64,000 bases of DNA from Stenotrophomonas sp. UBA2629 (GTDB lineage: Bacteria; Pseudomonadota; Gammaproteobacteria; Xanthomonadales; Xanthomonadaceae): the NCBI GenBank assembly GCA_002359895.1, contig DEOB01000010.1, positions 1 to 64,000 of the forward strand, in the 5' to 3' direction. The notes under the pieces were generated by a model. That model was not told where the DNA came from. It did not search any database and saw only the letters and a list, made by a program, of their open reading frames with translations. Of this stretch, positions 26,733 to 35,811 are shown piece after piece. Each line of letters begins with the position of its first letter. The first letter of the stretch is position 1. A program made the translations under genes and the position numbers.

Positions 26733-26760
26733 ATTATAGTCCCTTTGAAAATGGGTGCAA
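26733..26760 (-). promoter_or_regulatory. Strong sigma70-type promoter of rpsU
   Basis: On the minus strand TTGCAC and a perfect TATAAT are 16 bases apart, predicting a transcript start near 26726 and a leader of about 42 bases. This is the best promoter match I see in the window. Confidence 0.75.
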
Positions 26761-26798
26761 GCCCCCCGGGGTTTGATCGGGGCGTGGAGAGGTTCACA

Positions 26799-27839
26799 AT
26801 GGCCCCCATGAAAGTTCTCGGCATTGAATCATCCTGTGATGAGACCGGCGTAGCGGTCTATGACACGGCGCTTTCCGGCGCCCAAGCCCTGCGTGCCCAT
26901 GCGGTGTACAGCCAGATTGCGCTGCACGCTGAATACGGCGGCGTGGTGCCGGAGTTGGCCAGTCGCGACCACGTCCGCAAGACATTGCCGCTGATCCGGC
27001 AGACGCTGGATGAGGCGGGCATCGCCATTTCCGAGATCGAAGGCGTGGCTTATACGGCCGGCCCCGGCTTGGTGGGGGCGTTGTTGGTGGGCGCAGGCGT
27101 GGCGCGCTCGCTGGCCTGGGGCCTGGATGTGCCGGCCATTGCCGTGCACCACATGGAAGGCCACCTGCTGGCACCGCTGATGGAGGATGACCCGCCGGAG
27201 CCGCCGTTTGTGGCACTGCTGGTGTCTGGCGGCCACACGCAGTTGATCGCGGTGGAGGCGATTGGCAAGTATCGCTTGCTGGGCGAGACGCTGGACGACG
27301 CCGCCGGTGAGGCCTTCGACAAGACCGCAAAGATGATGGGCCTGCCGTATCCGGGTGGCCCGCAGCTGGCCAAGCTGGCCGAGATCGGCACCCCGGGGCG
27401 GTTCAAGTTCACCCGGCCCATGACCGACCGCCCGGGCCTGGATTTCAGTTTCTCCGGGCTCAAGACCCAAGTGCTGATGGCCTGGCGCGACAGCGACCAG
27501 AGCGATCAGACCCGCGCCGATATCGCCCGTGGCTTTGAAGATGCGGTGGTCGATACGCTGGCCATCAAATGTGGCCGCGCGCTGGATGCGGCCGGTTGCG
27601 ATGTATTGGTGGTGGCCGGCGGTGTGGGTGCCAACAAGCGCCTGCGTGCCAAGCTGCAGGAAGCGGCGCAGCGCCGTGGCGGCCGGGTGTGTTTCCCGCG
27701 TCCGGAGCTGTGTACCGACAACGGCGCGATGATCGCCTTTGCCGGCGCACTGCGCTTGCAGGCGGGCCAGCACAGCCCGGCCGAGGTCAAGGTCACCCCG
27801 CGCTGGGACATGGCCACGCTGCCGCCGTTGCAGGGCTGA
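26799..27839 (+). CDS. tsaD: tRNA threonylcarbamoyladenosine transferase
   Basis: A 346-residue subunit that, with TsaB and TsaE, adds threonylcarbamoyl to A37 of ANN-decoding tRNAs. The chosen ATG has GGAGAGG 6 bases upstream and gives [16 protein letters not shown]. The metal site HHMEGH (H118, H122) and nucleotide-binding segments are present: [58 protein letters not shown] and [10 protein letters not shown]. The length is normal. It is divergent from rpsU and followed by folB. Confidence 0.97.
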
Positions 27840-27922
27840 TTGGGTGTGCCTGTGGTGCGATGTGCACGGCAGGCTCAGCAACGGGCCGGTACCATGTCGC
27901 TTCATTTACAGCGACGGATGCA

Positions 27923-28282
27923 ATGGACAAGGTATTCATCGAAGGGCTGGAAATCGACGCCCTGATCGGCATCTACGAATGGGAACGACGTATCCGCCAG
28001 ACGCTGGTGTTTGACCTGGAAATGGGCTTCGACAACCGCAAGCCGGCGGCCACCGACGACATCGCCCACACCCTCAACTACAAAGCCGTAAGCAAGCGCT
28101 TGATGGAGTTCGTGCGTGCCTCCGACTTCGGTCTGGTGGAAACGCTGGCCGAGCGGTGTGCACAGATCGTGCTGGACGAATTCAACGTGCAGTGGCTGCG
28201 CCTGAAGCTGAGCAAGCCTGGCGCAGTGCGTGGCGCGCGTGCGGTAGGCGTGATCATCGAGCGCGAACGCGCTGCCGTGTGA
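27923..28282 (+). CDS. folB: Dihydroneopterin aldolase
   Basis: A 119-residue folate-pathway enzyme that cleaves 7,8-dihydroneopterin. The start is MDKVFIEGLEIDALIGIYEWERRIRQ, the conserved FolB N-terminus with the pterin-site Glu region (GIYEWER). TLNYKAVSKRLMEFV and LVETLAERCAQIVLDEF (catalytic region) and LRLKLSKPGAVRGARAVGVIIER complete the fold. Longer in-frame starts run back through the tsaD end and lack support. It follows tsaD by 83 bases. Confidence 0.96.
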   Translation: MDKVFIEGLEIDALIGIYEWERRIRQTLVFDLEMGFDNRKPAATDDIAHTLNYKAVSKRLMEFVRASDFGLVETLAERCAQIVLDEFNVQWLRLKLSKPGAVRGARAVGVIIERERAAV

Positions 28283-28400
28283 CCCCCTGTCCTGAACCTG
28301 TCCGGTGGCCGCGCAGGCCGCCGCCCACAGGGGCGTGCGCGGCGCTTGAGCGCTGGCCGTCACGCGTGGAGGGACATCCAAACAAAAGGAACAAGAACTG

Positions 28401-29666
28401 ATGGCGGTAATGGGAATCCGTTGGCTGGACCAGCTGGAAAACGTGCTTGCGCCGTACCCGATGGCCTATCCGGCTGTGGTGCTGGCTGCACTGGTGCTGG
28501 TGGCATGGCTGGCCAACTTTGTCACCAAGCGCATTCTGCTGCGCGGCCTGAAGGGCCTGATCGAACGCTTCTCCGGCCCGGGCCACAATGCCCGGCAGCC
28601 GTTGCGGGTGATCTCGCGGCTGTCCAACATCGTGCCGTCGGTGGTGCTTGCCGCCGGTGTCAGCGTGGTGCCGGAGCTGCCGCCAGGGTTGGTCACCGGG
28701 TTGAAGGCGCTGTGTCATGCATGGACCGTGCTGACCATCGCTATGGCCATTTCGCACGCGCTGGATGCGTTCAATGATTTCTACGAGCGCCGCGCCGACG
28801 CCCGCAACAAGCCGATCAAGGGTTACCTGCAGGTCGCCAAGATCGTGGTGTTCGTGGTGGCCGGGCTGTCGATCGTGGCCACGCTGGTGGGCGTGGAACC
28901 GCTGCACCTGATCACCGGCTTGGGCGCGGCCACGGCGGTGTTCATGCTGGTTTTCCAGGACACTATTCTGTCGCTGGTGGCCAGCGTGCAGATCAGCGGC
29001 GATGGCCGCGTGCGCATCGGCGACTGGATCGAGATGCCCAGCCAGAACGCCGACGGCGATGTGATTGATATCGCCCTGCATACCGTTACGGTGCAGAACT
29101 GGGACAAGACCGTCACCACCATTCCGACCAAGAAGCTGGTGACCGAGTCGTTCAAGAACTGGCGCGGCATGCAGGAGTCGGGCGGGCGGCGGATCAAGCG
29201 TTCGATCTACCTGGACCAGCACAGCGTGCGCTTCGTTGACACGCAGGGCTTGGCGCGGCTGAGCCAGTTTGCGCTGCTTGATGACTACCTGGCCGGCAAG
29301 CAGCAGGAGTTGGAACAGTGGAACGCACAGGTGGCGCAGGCGCACCCGGAGCCGGTAAATGCGCGCCGGCTGACCAACCTGGGCACGTTCCGTGCGTATG
29401 TGGAGCGCTACCTGCGCAGCCACGCCGGCATCCATCAGGACATGACCCTGATGGTGCGGCAGATGGCGCCCACGCCGCAGGGCCTGCCGCTGGAGATCTA
29501 CTGCTTCACCGCATCCACGGCATGGGGCGAGTACGAGACGGTCCAGTCCGACGTGTTCGATCACCTGCTGGCGATCCTGCCGGAGTTCGGCCTGAACGTG
29601 TTCCAGGAATCCAGCGACGCCATGCTGATGCGCATGCGCGACACCGGCGCTGTTACCGCGGATTGA
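28401..29666 (+). CDS. Mechanosensitive ion channel, YbdG/MscM-like MscS family
   Basis: A 421-residue inner-membrane channel of the MscS superfamily. It has four or five N-terminal hydrophobic segments, then the pore helix region GLGAATAVFMLVFQDTILSLVASVQISGDGRVRIGDWIE (about 174-212), which is the MscS signature with Gly/Ala packing. The beta domain continues with VTVQNWDKTVTTIPTKKLVTESFKNWRGM and SGGRRIKRSIYLD, both typical of E. coli YbdG. A large cytoplasmic C-terminal domain follows. Its role would be release of osmotic stress. A terminator follows at 29675. Confidence 0.9.
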   Translation: MAVMGIRWLDQLENVLAPYPMAYPAVVLAALVLVAWLANFVTKRILLRGLKGLIERFSGPGHNARQPLRVISRLSNIVPSVVLAAGVSVVPELPPGLVTGLKALCHAWTVLTIAMAISHALDAFNDFYERRADARNKPIKGYLQVAKIVVFVVAGLSIVATLVGVEPLHLITGLGAATAVFMLVFQDTILSLVASVQISGDGRVRIGDWIEMPSQNADGDVIDIALHTVTVQNWDKTVTTIPTKKLVTESFKNWRGMQESGGRRIKRSIYLDQHSVRFVDTQGLARLSQFALLDDYLAGKQQELEQWNAQVAQAHPEPVNARRLTNLGTFRAYVERYLRSHAGIHQDMTLMVRQMAPTPQGLPLEIYCFTASTAWGEYETVQSDVFDHLLAILPEFGLNVFQESSDAMLMRMRDTGAVTAD

Positions 29667-29674
29667 GACTGTAC

Positions 29675-29699
29675 TGCCGGGCCAATCATTGGCCCGGCA
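29675..29699 (+). terminator. Terminator after the mechanosensitive channel gene
   Basis: A 12-bp perfect palindrome (TGCCGGGCCAAT, 29675-29686 with 29688-29699) just past the stop codon, followed by TTTCAC. Confidence 0.75.
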
Positions 29700-29730
29700 T
29701 TTCACTGGCATGGCGCTAGAATCCCCGCCT

Positions 29731-29744
29731 TGCAAACGTTTTCA
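29731..29744. promoter_or_regulatory. Candidate LacI/GalR-family operator
   Basis: TGCAAACGTTTTCA is a 14-base palindrome with one mismatched pair around the central CG, matching the general LacI/GalR/CcpA-type operator (TGNAANCGNTNNCA). It lies 15 bases before the start codon of the GH3 gene, in the place expected for repression. The regulator itself is not in the window. Confidence 0.6.
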
Positions 29745-29758
29745 TTGAAGGATGGCCG

Positions 29759-31933
29759 GTGGCTTCAGACCGCATTGAATCGCTGATCGCCCGCATGACC
29801 GTCGAAGAGAAGGTCGGCCAGCTGGGTGTTTTCGCCGACATGGTTCGACCGTTCGCGCCAGACGTGAACCCGGACGCCAACATGCGCAACGCCGAGCAGG
29901 TGCTGGAACAGGTGCGCGCCGGTCGGGTGGGGTCGCTGTTCAACGGGGTCGGCGCGGAGGCGGGGCGCCGCATCCAGCAGGTGGCGGTGGAAGAGAGCCG
30001 GCTGGGTATCCCGGTGATTCTGGCGGCCGATGTCATTCATGGCATGCGCACCGTGTTCCCGATTCCACTGGGCGAAGCCGCCAGCTTCGAACCGGAGCTG
30101 GCGCGACGTACCGCGCGTGCCACCGCCATTGAAGCGACCGCTGCCGGCATCCACTGGACCTACGCCCCGGCGGTGGATATCGCCCGTGACCAGCGCTGGG
30201 GGCGCGGTGCCGAAGGGGCTGGCGAGGATGTGGTGCTGGGCACCGCGTTTGCCGTAGCCCGAGTGCGTGGTTTTCAAGGCGATGACCTCAAAGCCGAAGA
30301 CGCGCTGCTGTCCACGCCCAAGCATTTTGCCGCTTACGGTGCGGTGGCCGCCGGCATGGAATACGCGCAGGTGGATATCGCACCGCAGACCCTGCGCGAC
30401 ACGCATCTGCCACCGTTCAAGGCTGCGTTGGAGGCCGGTGCATTGGCGCTGATGAGCGCGTTCAACGACATCAACGGTGTGCCTGCCAGTGCCAACCGCG
30501 CGCTGCTTACCGGGCTGCTGCGTGATGAGTGGAAATTCGATGGCGTGGTCGTTTCGGACTACACCGCCGACATGGAGCTGATCGCACACGGTTATGCCGC
30601 CGATGAAGTGGATGCCACGCGCAAGGCGTTTCTCGCGGGCTTGGATCTCAGCATGCAGAGCGGCTTCTACGGCGAGCATCTGCCGGGCCTGGTGGACAGC
30701 GGCGAGGTGCCGATGGCGGTGCTGGATGCCTCGGTGCGGCGCATCCTGCAGCTGAAAGAAGCCATCGGCCTGTTTGAAGATCCGTACCGCTCGCTGGACC
30801 CGGCACGCGAAGCCGATCAATCGCACATCGCCGCGCATGATGCCTTGTCGCGCGATGCGGCGCGGCGTTCGATCGTGCTGCTGAAGAACGAGGCCGCGGT
30901 GCTGCCGCTGAAAAAACACGGGCAGAAAATCGCGCTGATCGGCCCGTTTGTGCAGGACCGCGACAACATCGAAGGCTGCTGGACGTTGTTCGGCGACAAG
31001 GCGCGTTACGTGACGCTGGAAGCGGGCGTGCGTGCGGCGATGGACGACGAGGCGCTGTTGGAGATCGTGCCCGGCTGCGCGTTGGAAGCGCCATTGGATG
31101 GCGGTATTGATGCGGCTGTTGCCGCCGCACAGCGCGCCGATGTGGTGGTGCTGGCACTGGGAGAGCCGCAGCGTTACACCGGCGAGGCACAGTCGCGCGT
31201 GGAGCTGAGCTTGCCGGCCGCGCAGCAGGCCTTGGCCGAAGCGGTAGCCGCCACCGGCACGCCGGTTGTGGTGCTGCTGCGCAATGGGCGCGCGCTTGCG
31301 TTGCAGGGCGCAGTGCGCAATGCACAGGCCATCGCGGTGACGTGGTATCTCGGCACGCAGACCGGCCCCGCCGTGGCCGATGTGTTGTTTGGTGATTACA
31401 GCCCGTCAGCGCGGTTGCCGGTGAGTTTCCCGTTGGCGTCGGGGCAGCAGCCGTTTTTCTACAACCACCCGCGTAGTGGTCGTCCGGAACTGCCAGGCAT
31501 CACCGAGTTCAAATCACGTTGGCGCGAGATTCCCAACGCGGCGCTGTATGCCTTCGGGCACGGTATCGGCTACACCACGTTCGACTATGCGCCGACGCAG
31601 TTGAGCGCGCCGCAGATGGAGTGGAACGGCGAGCTGGTCATCAGCGCCACCCTTACCAATACCGGCAGCGTGACCGGCGAGGAAGTGGTGCAGCTGTATG
31701 TGCACGACCGTGTCGCCAGCCGCGTGCGGCCGGTGCGCGAGCTGAAGGATTTCCGCAAGATTTCTTTGGCACCCGGCCAGTCGCAGCAGGTGCAGTTCGT
31801 GTTGAACTGTGAGCAGTTGGCGTTCACCGGCGTTGATGGGGTGTCACGTGCCGAACCAGGCCTGTTCGACGTGTGGGTGTGTGCATCGTCGGCCAATGGT
31901 GAGCCGGTGAGCTTTGAGCTGCTGGCGCCGTAA
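29759..31933 (+). CDS. Glycoside hydrolase family 3 beta-glucosidase-like enzyme
   Basis: A 724-residue GH3 enzyme releasing sugars from the non-reducing ends of beta-glycosides. The start is a GTG with GAAGGA six bases upstream; no signal peptide follows (MASDRIESLIARMTVEEKVGQLG), so the form read here is cytoplasmic. The TIM-barrel domain shows DVIHGMRTVFPIPLGEAAS, RDQRWGRGAEGAGED and STPKHFAAYGA, and the nucleophile D267 in VVVSDYTAD. The second domain has SIVLLKNEAAVLPL and the KRTGSP-type region GLPVSFP-like LPVSFPLASGQQPFFYNHP, and a fibronectin-like C-terminal domain follows (VTGEEVVQLYVHD). Substrate specificity cannot be read; beta-glucosidase or xylosidase are both possible. A LacI-type operator lies just upstream. 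Confidence 0.92.
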   Translation: MASDRIESLIARMTVEEKVGQLGVFADMVRPFAPDVNPDANMRNAEQVLEQVRAGRVGSLFNGVGAEAGRRIQQVAVEESRLGIPVILAADVIHGMRTVFPIPLGEAASFEPELARRTARATAIEATAAGIHWTYAPAVDIARDQRWGRGAEGAGEDVVLGTAFAVARVRGFQGDDLKAEDALLSTPKHFAAYGAVAAGMEYAQVDIAPQTLRDTHLPPFKAALEAGALALMSAFNDINGVPASANRALLTGLLRDEWKFDGVVVSDYTADMELIAHGYAADEVDATRKAFLAGLDLSMQSGFYGEHLPGLVDSGEVPMAVLDASVRRILQLKEAIGLFEDPYRSLDPAREADQSHIAAHDALSRDAARRSIVLLKNEAAVLPLKKHGQKIALIGPFVQDRDNIEGCWTLFGDKARYVTLEAGVRAAMDDEALLEIVPGCALEAPLDGGIDAAVAAAQRADVVVLALGEPQRYTGEAQSRVELSLPAAQQALAEAVAATGTPVVVLLRNGRALALQGAVRNAQAIAVTWYLGTQTGPAVADVLFGDYSPSARLPVSFPLASGQQPFFYNHPRSGRPELPGITEFKSRWREIPNAALYAFGHGIGYTTFDYAPTQLSAPQMEWNGELVISATLTNTGSVTGEEVVQLYVHDRVASRVRPVRELKDFRKISLAPGQSQQVQFVLNCEQLAFTGVDGVSRAEPGLFDVWVCASSANGEPVSFELLAP

Positions 31934-32059
31934 TACGCGGTAAAGCGCCGCTGGCGATGCGCACTGCGTCTGCAGGCTGTAAATGAAAACGGGTGACAGT
32001 TGACACATTGAAGCGGCGGATCGTCATGCGATTCTTGCGCCATTCAATGGAGAGACGTA

Positions 32060-32551
32060 ATGGCCGCACCGTTGCCTGTGTATCTGCCGTGGTTGATGAC
32101 TGCCGGTTTTGGTTGGCTGTACTACCGGCGCATCCGTCGTCACTTCGGTTGGCAGCCGTGGCGGCCGGTGCGCAACATCGTGCGCATTGTGCTGCTGTCG
32201 GTGCTGGGCCTGTTGCTGGGCTGGGGCGCGATGTACCTGCAGCACGCCGCGCCAGGCATGCTGATGGGGGCGGCAGCGGGTATCGCATTGGGCCTGTTCG
32301 GCCTGAAGCACACCCACGTCAGCCTGCGTGATGGCAGGCCCGGCTATACGCCCAACCCGTGGATTGGTGGTGTGCTGTCGGTGGTGCTGGTCGGGCGGTT
32401 GGCCTGGCGCTGGTATGGCGGCGCTTTCAGCCAAAGCATGACCCAGGGCGGTGGCAACATCAGCCCGCTGACGATGGGGCTGGTGGCGGCGCTGCTCAGT
32501 TATGGGCTGGTGCAGGCCATCGGTTTGAGCGTGCAGCTGCGCGAGCACTGA
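32060..32551 (+). CDS. DUF1453 (CcdC-like) membrane protein
   Basis: A 163-residue inner-membrane protein with about four or five helices. LKHTHVSLRDGRPGYTPNPWIGGVLSVVLVGRLAWR (about 79-115) is a conserved block of the DUF1453 family. GGAGAGA lies just before the start. The function is unknown. It stands alone between the GH3 gene and a convergent sugar dehydrogenase gene; a TTGACA motif at 32000 could be a -35 box, but no good -10 is evident. Confidence 0.75.
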   Translation: MAAPLPVYLPWLMTAGFGWLYYRRIRRHFGWQPWRPVRNIVRIVLLSVLGLLLGWGAMYLQHAAPGMLMGAAAGIALGLFGLKHTHVSLRDGRPGYTPNPWIGGVLSVVLVGRLAWRWYGGAFSQSMTQGGGNISPLTMGLVAALLSYGLVQAIGLSVQLREH

Positions 32552-32561
32552 GGTGGTGCGA

Positions 32562-32589
32562 TGCAGGAGCGGCGTTCACCGCTCCTGCA
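32562..32589. terminator. Hairpin between convergent DUF1453 and sugar dehydrogenase genes
   Basis: An 11-bp perfect stem (TGCAGGAGCGG with its complement) around a 6-base loop, 10 bases past one stop and 15 past the other. T tracts are poor. Confidence 0.5.
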
Positions 32590-32604
32590 GATTCAAACGT
32601 TGAA

Positions 32605-33762
32605 TCAGCCGGCTTTCGACGTCAGCTTCAGCAGGCGACCATCGCTGCCGTCTTCCAGCAGCCACAGTGCGCCGTCCGGGCCTTGTTCCACTTCGCGGAT
32701 GCGGTTGCCCATGTCGAAGCGCTCGGCCTCGCGTGCCTTGTCGCCATCAAATGCCACGCGCACCAGCGATTTGGAGGACAGCCCGCCAATGAAGCCGCTG
32801 CCCTGCCACTGCCGGAACTGCGTGCCGCTGTAGATGATGAAGCCGGCCGGCGAGATCACCTGGCACCAGGTCACCACCGGTGCGATGAACTCCGGGCGCG
32901 TGTCGTGATCGGGAATCGGGCGGCCGTCGTAGTGGTCGCCGTTGGAGACGATGGGGTAGCCGTAATTGCCACCGCGCTGGATCAGATTCAACTCGTCACC
33001 GCCCTTGGGGCCCATTTCGTGTTCCCACAATTTGCCGTTGGCATCAAACGCCAGGCCCAGCACGCTGCGGTGGCCGAGCGACCACACCTGGTCGGCCGGC
33101 GAGCCCTGTGCGACGAACGGGTTGTCGCCCGGAATGCTGCCGTCCTCATTGAGGCGGATGATCTTGCCCAGGTTGGTGGTCATGTCCTGTGCGGGGTCGA
33201 ACTTCTGCCGCTCGCTGGAGCTGATCCACAACTTGCCATCCGGGCCGAAGGCCATGCGGTGGCCGTAGTGGCCGCGACCGCTGACCTTGGGCGTCTGCCT
33301 CCAGATCACCTGCGCGTCGGTCAGCTGCCCGCCACCGGTGGCGTCGAGTACCAGCTTGGCGCGCGCCACGGCCGCACCGCGCGTGTCGCCTTCACCTTCT
33401 TCGGCATAGCTGTAATAGACCAGGCCATTGCTGGCGAACTGTGGATGCACGATCACATCGCCCAAACCACCTTGGCCGCCATAAGCCACCGCAGGCACGC
33501 CAGTGATCTGGCCGCGTTTGCCGCTGGCGGGGTCGAAATGAATCAGCTTGCCGGCCTTCTCGGTGATGAGCAGGCTGCCATCGGGCAGGAAGGTCATCGC
33601 CCACGGCTCGTTGAAGCGGCCGGCTTCGGTGGTGGTGAATGGCCACTGCGCCTGCTTGACCGCCGCTTCTGCAGCGGGGTCTGCCGGATCGGCAGCGCAG
33701 GAGGTGGTGAACAGCGCTGGGGTCAGCGCCAGCGCCATGCTGAGCAGGAGGGGACGTGCCAT
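32605..33762 (-). CDS. PQQ-dependent aldose sugar dehydrogenase (YliI-like)
   Basis: A 385-residue secreted enzyme of the soluble glucose/sorbosone dehydrogenase family, oxidising aldoses in the periplasm with PQQ. The start MARPLLLSMALALTPALFTTSC has GGAG upstream and gives a signal peptide, possibly a lipoprotein signal at C22 (the site TTSC is imperfect). Propeller blades show FNEPWAMTFLPDGSLLITEKAGKL, VHPQFASNGLVYYSYAE, GHYGHRMAFGPDGKLWISSSERQ, YAQ-type RSVLGLAFDANGKLWEHEMGPKGGDELNLI and NYGYPIVSNGDHYDGRPI. The last two blocks are the family signature. PQQ synthesis genes are not in the window. Confidence 0.92.
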   Translation of the reverse strand: MARPLLLSMALALTPALFTTSCAADPADPAAEAAVKQAQWPFTTTEAGRFNEPWAMTFLPDGSLLITEKAGKLIHFDPASGKRGQITGVPAVAYGGQGGLGDVIVHPQFASNGLVYYSYAEEGEGDTRGAAVARAKLVLDATGGGQLTDAQVIWRQTPKVSGRGHYGHRMAFGPDGKLWISSSERQKFDPAQDMTTNLGKIIRLNEDGSIPGDNPFVAQGSPADQVWSLGHRSVLGLAFDANGKLWEHEMGPKGGDELNLIQRGGNYGYPIVSNGDHYDGRPIPDHDTRPEFIAPVVTWCQVISPAGFIIYSGTQFRQWQGSGFIGGLSSKSLVRVAFDGDKAREAERFDMGNRIREVEQGPDGALWLLEDGSDGRLLKLTSKAG

Positions 33763-33923
33763 GGGTATCTCCAGATGCAGGGAAGCGATGTCAAAGTGGT
33801 TTTTTACAGCATGCCGGTCAGATTTGCTGGCGATATGGGGTAGGACTGCCCGCGGCAATCACCTACCGTGGCCGGTCGGGTGCCCATAGACGGTGCCTTC
33901 AACTCCATCGGAAGGAAATAGTG

Positions 33924-34382
33924 ATGAACAAACAGGTGAATCGACCGTCAGCAGCCTTCATTGCTGCATCGTGGTGCGCACTCATGCTGGGCTCGGCGTC
34001 CTACCTCATCGGCCTGTTCAATGCCGGCATGCAGCTCAACGAAAAGGGCTATTACCTGGCCCTGCTGTTGTTTGGCCTGTTTGCGGCGGTGTCATTGCAG
34101 AAGAGCGTGCGCGACCGCGTGGAAGGCGTGCCGGTGAGTGGCCTGTATTACTCGTTGGCATGGTTTGCGTTGTTGTCGGCGCTGCTGTTGCTGGTGATCG
34201 GCCTGTGGAATGCAACGCTGGCGCTCAGCGAAAAGGGCTTCTACGGCATGGCTTATGCGCTGGCGCTGTTTGGTGCCGTGGCCGTGCAGAAAAACACGCG
34301 TGACCTGATAGCCGCCGATGCGGCGTACCGGCAAAGCCCGCAGCCGTTGCCGCCATTGCCGACAGCGCTGTCGCAGGACTAA
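33924..34382 (+). CDS. YiaA/YiaB family inner-membrane protein
   Basis: A 152-residue protein built of a tandem duplication: each half has two helices with matching sequence (GSASYLIGLFNAGMQLNEKGYYLALLLFGLFAAVSLQKSVRD and LLLVIGLWNATLALSEKGFYGMAYALALFGAVAVQKNTRD). The repeated NEKGYY/SEKGFY and QK(S/N)xRD motifs define the YiaA/YiaB family. GAAGGA precedes the chosen ATG. The function is unknown in any organism I know. It is monocistronic with a strong terminator. Confidence 0.92.
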   Translation: MNKQVNRPSAAFIAASWCALMLGSASYLIGLFNAGMQLNEKGYYLALLLFGLFAAVSLQKSVRDRVEGVPVSGLYYSLAWFALLSALLLLVIGLWNATLALSEKGFYGMAYALALFGAVAVQKNTRDLIAADAAYRQSPQPLPPLPTALSQD

Positions 34383-34407
34383 ACAGCTGGCGGTAGCGCT
34401 GGAAAAA

Positions 34408-34436
34408 GAAGGGCGGGAGCACAGCTCCCGCCCTTC
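34408..34436. terminator. Strong bidirectional terminator
   Basis: A perfect 13-bp stem (GAAGGGCGGGAGC, 34408-34420 with 34424-34436) around a 3-base loop, with an A-run on the left and CTGCATTT on the right. It separates convergent yiaA/B and the DAACS symporter gene. Confidence 0.85.
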
Positions 34437-34460
34437 TGCATTTCACGCGGTTGGATCGCG

Positions 34461-35753
34461 TCAGCTTTCTGCTGGGCTGTCCGGCTCGGCACTTGCGCGC
34501 ATGCGCCTGGCAACGATGCCGGTTGCGGTGACACCGCCGGTGGCATTGCCGATGGTGCAGAACACATCGGGAATCGTGTCCACCGCCAGCAGCACGCCCA
34601 GCGGTTCCACCGGCAAGCCCAGGCTCTGCGTGATCGGCATGTTGTTGGTCATGAAGTTGGCCTGGCCCGGCAAGCCGGTCGAGCCCATGCTGATGGCCGC
34701 CGCCAACAACACCGCCACCGCGTACTGCGAGGCGTGCACGTCCATGCCGTACAGCCACGCGATGAAACTGGCTACTGCGATGTACTGCGCAGGGCTGGTG
34801 ATGCGGAACAGCGACACCGCCATCGGCAACACCAGCGAGGTCAATGCGGCCGGGTAGCCCAGCCGGTTGCGCGCGCTGTCGATCATGGCCGGCAATGAGG
34901 CCAGCGAGGACTGCGTGCTGCCGGCAATCACCTGCACCGGTACCAAGGCGGGCGCAAAGCGACGCAGCGGCTCGCCTGCGGCAACGCGGGCCACCACGTA
35001 CAGCAGCAGCGTGATCAGGATGTAGATCACGCACATCAGCACGATGTAATAGCCCAATACACCCAGCACGCTCATGCCGACCTCGGCGCAGACCACCAGC
35101 ACCAGCGCGAACACGCCCACCGGTGCGGCCCACAGTACCCAACGCACGATGGTGATCATGGTGTCGGCAATGATACGGATGATGTCCAGGATGCGGTCGC
35201 GGCGTTCAGCCTCCTGGCGGCTCAGTGCAAAGCCGAAGAACATCGCAAACACCACCAGCGGCAGCATCGCTGCGGACGCTGCCGCGGAGATGGCATTGCT
35301 GGGGATCAGCGAGCTGATCCACTGCGCGGCGCTCAATGGTGTGGCGGGCGCGGTAGGTGAGCGCAGTGCCTCGCGGAAGGTCTGGATGGTGTCCGCATCA
35401 CGCGGCAGCAGGTTCAGCAGGGCCGGTGTGGTGACCGCCGCAAACGCGGCCGAGCCCACCAGCAACACCAGGAATACGATGATCGCATTGCGCGCGGTAC
35501 GCCCCGACGCCGCCGCATTGCTGGCCGTATTGACGCCGACGATCACCAACGCGGTGACCAGCGGCACCACCGTCATCTGCAGTGCATTGAGCCAGAGCCG
35601 TCCGATGGGGCGCACCACGTCGGCCACCTTCAGCGCCAAGGCCTGGTCATACGCGGTAAGTGACAGGCCCACCACTGCAGCGATCACCAGCGCGATAAGC
35701 ACTTTGACCGGGGCCGACAGTGTGAAGCGTGATGCAGAGGTGCGGTCGCTCAT
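34461..35753 (-). CDS. Dicarboxylate/amino-acid:cation symporter (DAACS family)
   Basis: A 430-residue sodium- or proton-coupled carrier for glutamate, aspartate, C4-dicarboxylates or related amino acids. It has eight membrane helices plus the hairpins HP1 and HP2. Family markers are PIGRLWLNALQMTVVPLVTALVIVGV, the HP1 serine-rich loop AGSTQSSLASLPAM (SSS-like), ITSPAQYIAVASF, and SMGSTGLPGQANFMTNNMPIT, where the GLPG region is part of HP2. It is the minus-strand gene next to the L,D-transpeptidase-like gene and RpiR regulator. It could take up D- or L-glutamate or a related product of the neighbouring peptidoglycan genes; this is inference. Confidence 0.88.
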   Translation of the reverse strand: MSDRTSASRFTLSAPVKVLIALVIAAVVGLSLTAYDQALALKVADVVRPIGRLWLNALQMTVVPLVTALVIVGVNTASNAAASGRTARNAIIVFLVLLVGSAAFAAVTTPALLNLLPRDADTIQTFREALRSPTAPATPLSAAQWISSLIPSNAISAAASAAMLPLVVFAMFFGFALSRQEAERRDRILDIIRIIADTMITIVRWVLWAAPVGVFALVLVVCAEVGMSVLGVLGYYIVLMCVIYILITLLLYVVARVAAGEPLRRFAPALVPVQVIAGSTQSSLASLPAMIDSARNRLGYPAALTSLVLPMAVSLFRITSPAQYIAVASFIAWLYGMDVHASQYAVAVLLAAAISMGSTGLPGQANFMTNNMPITQSLGLPVEPLGVLLAVDTIPDVFCTIGNATGGVTATGIVARRMRASAEPDSPAES

Positions 35754-35811
35754 GGGCAGGTGTACTTACCGTAGGAGTGAAGAAGGGGCGGGCATTGTCG
35801 CCAAGGATGGC

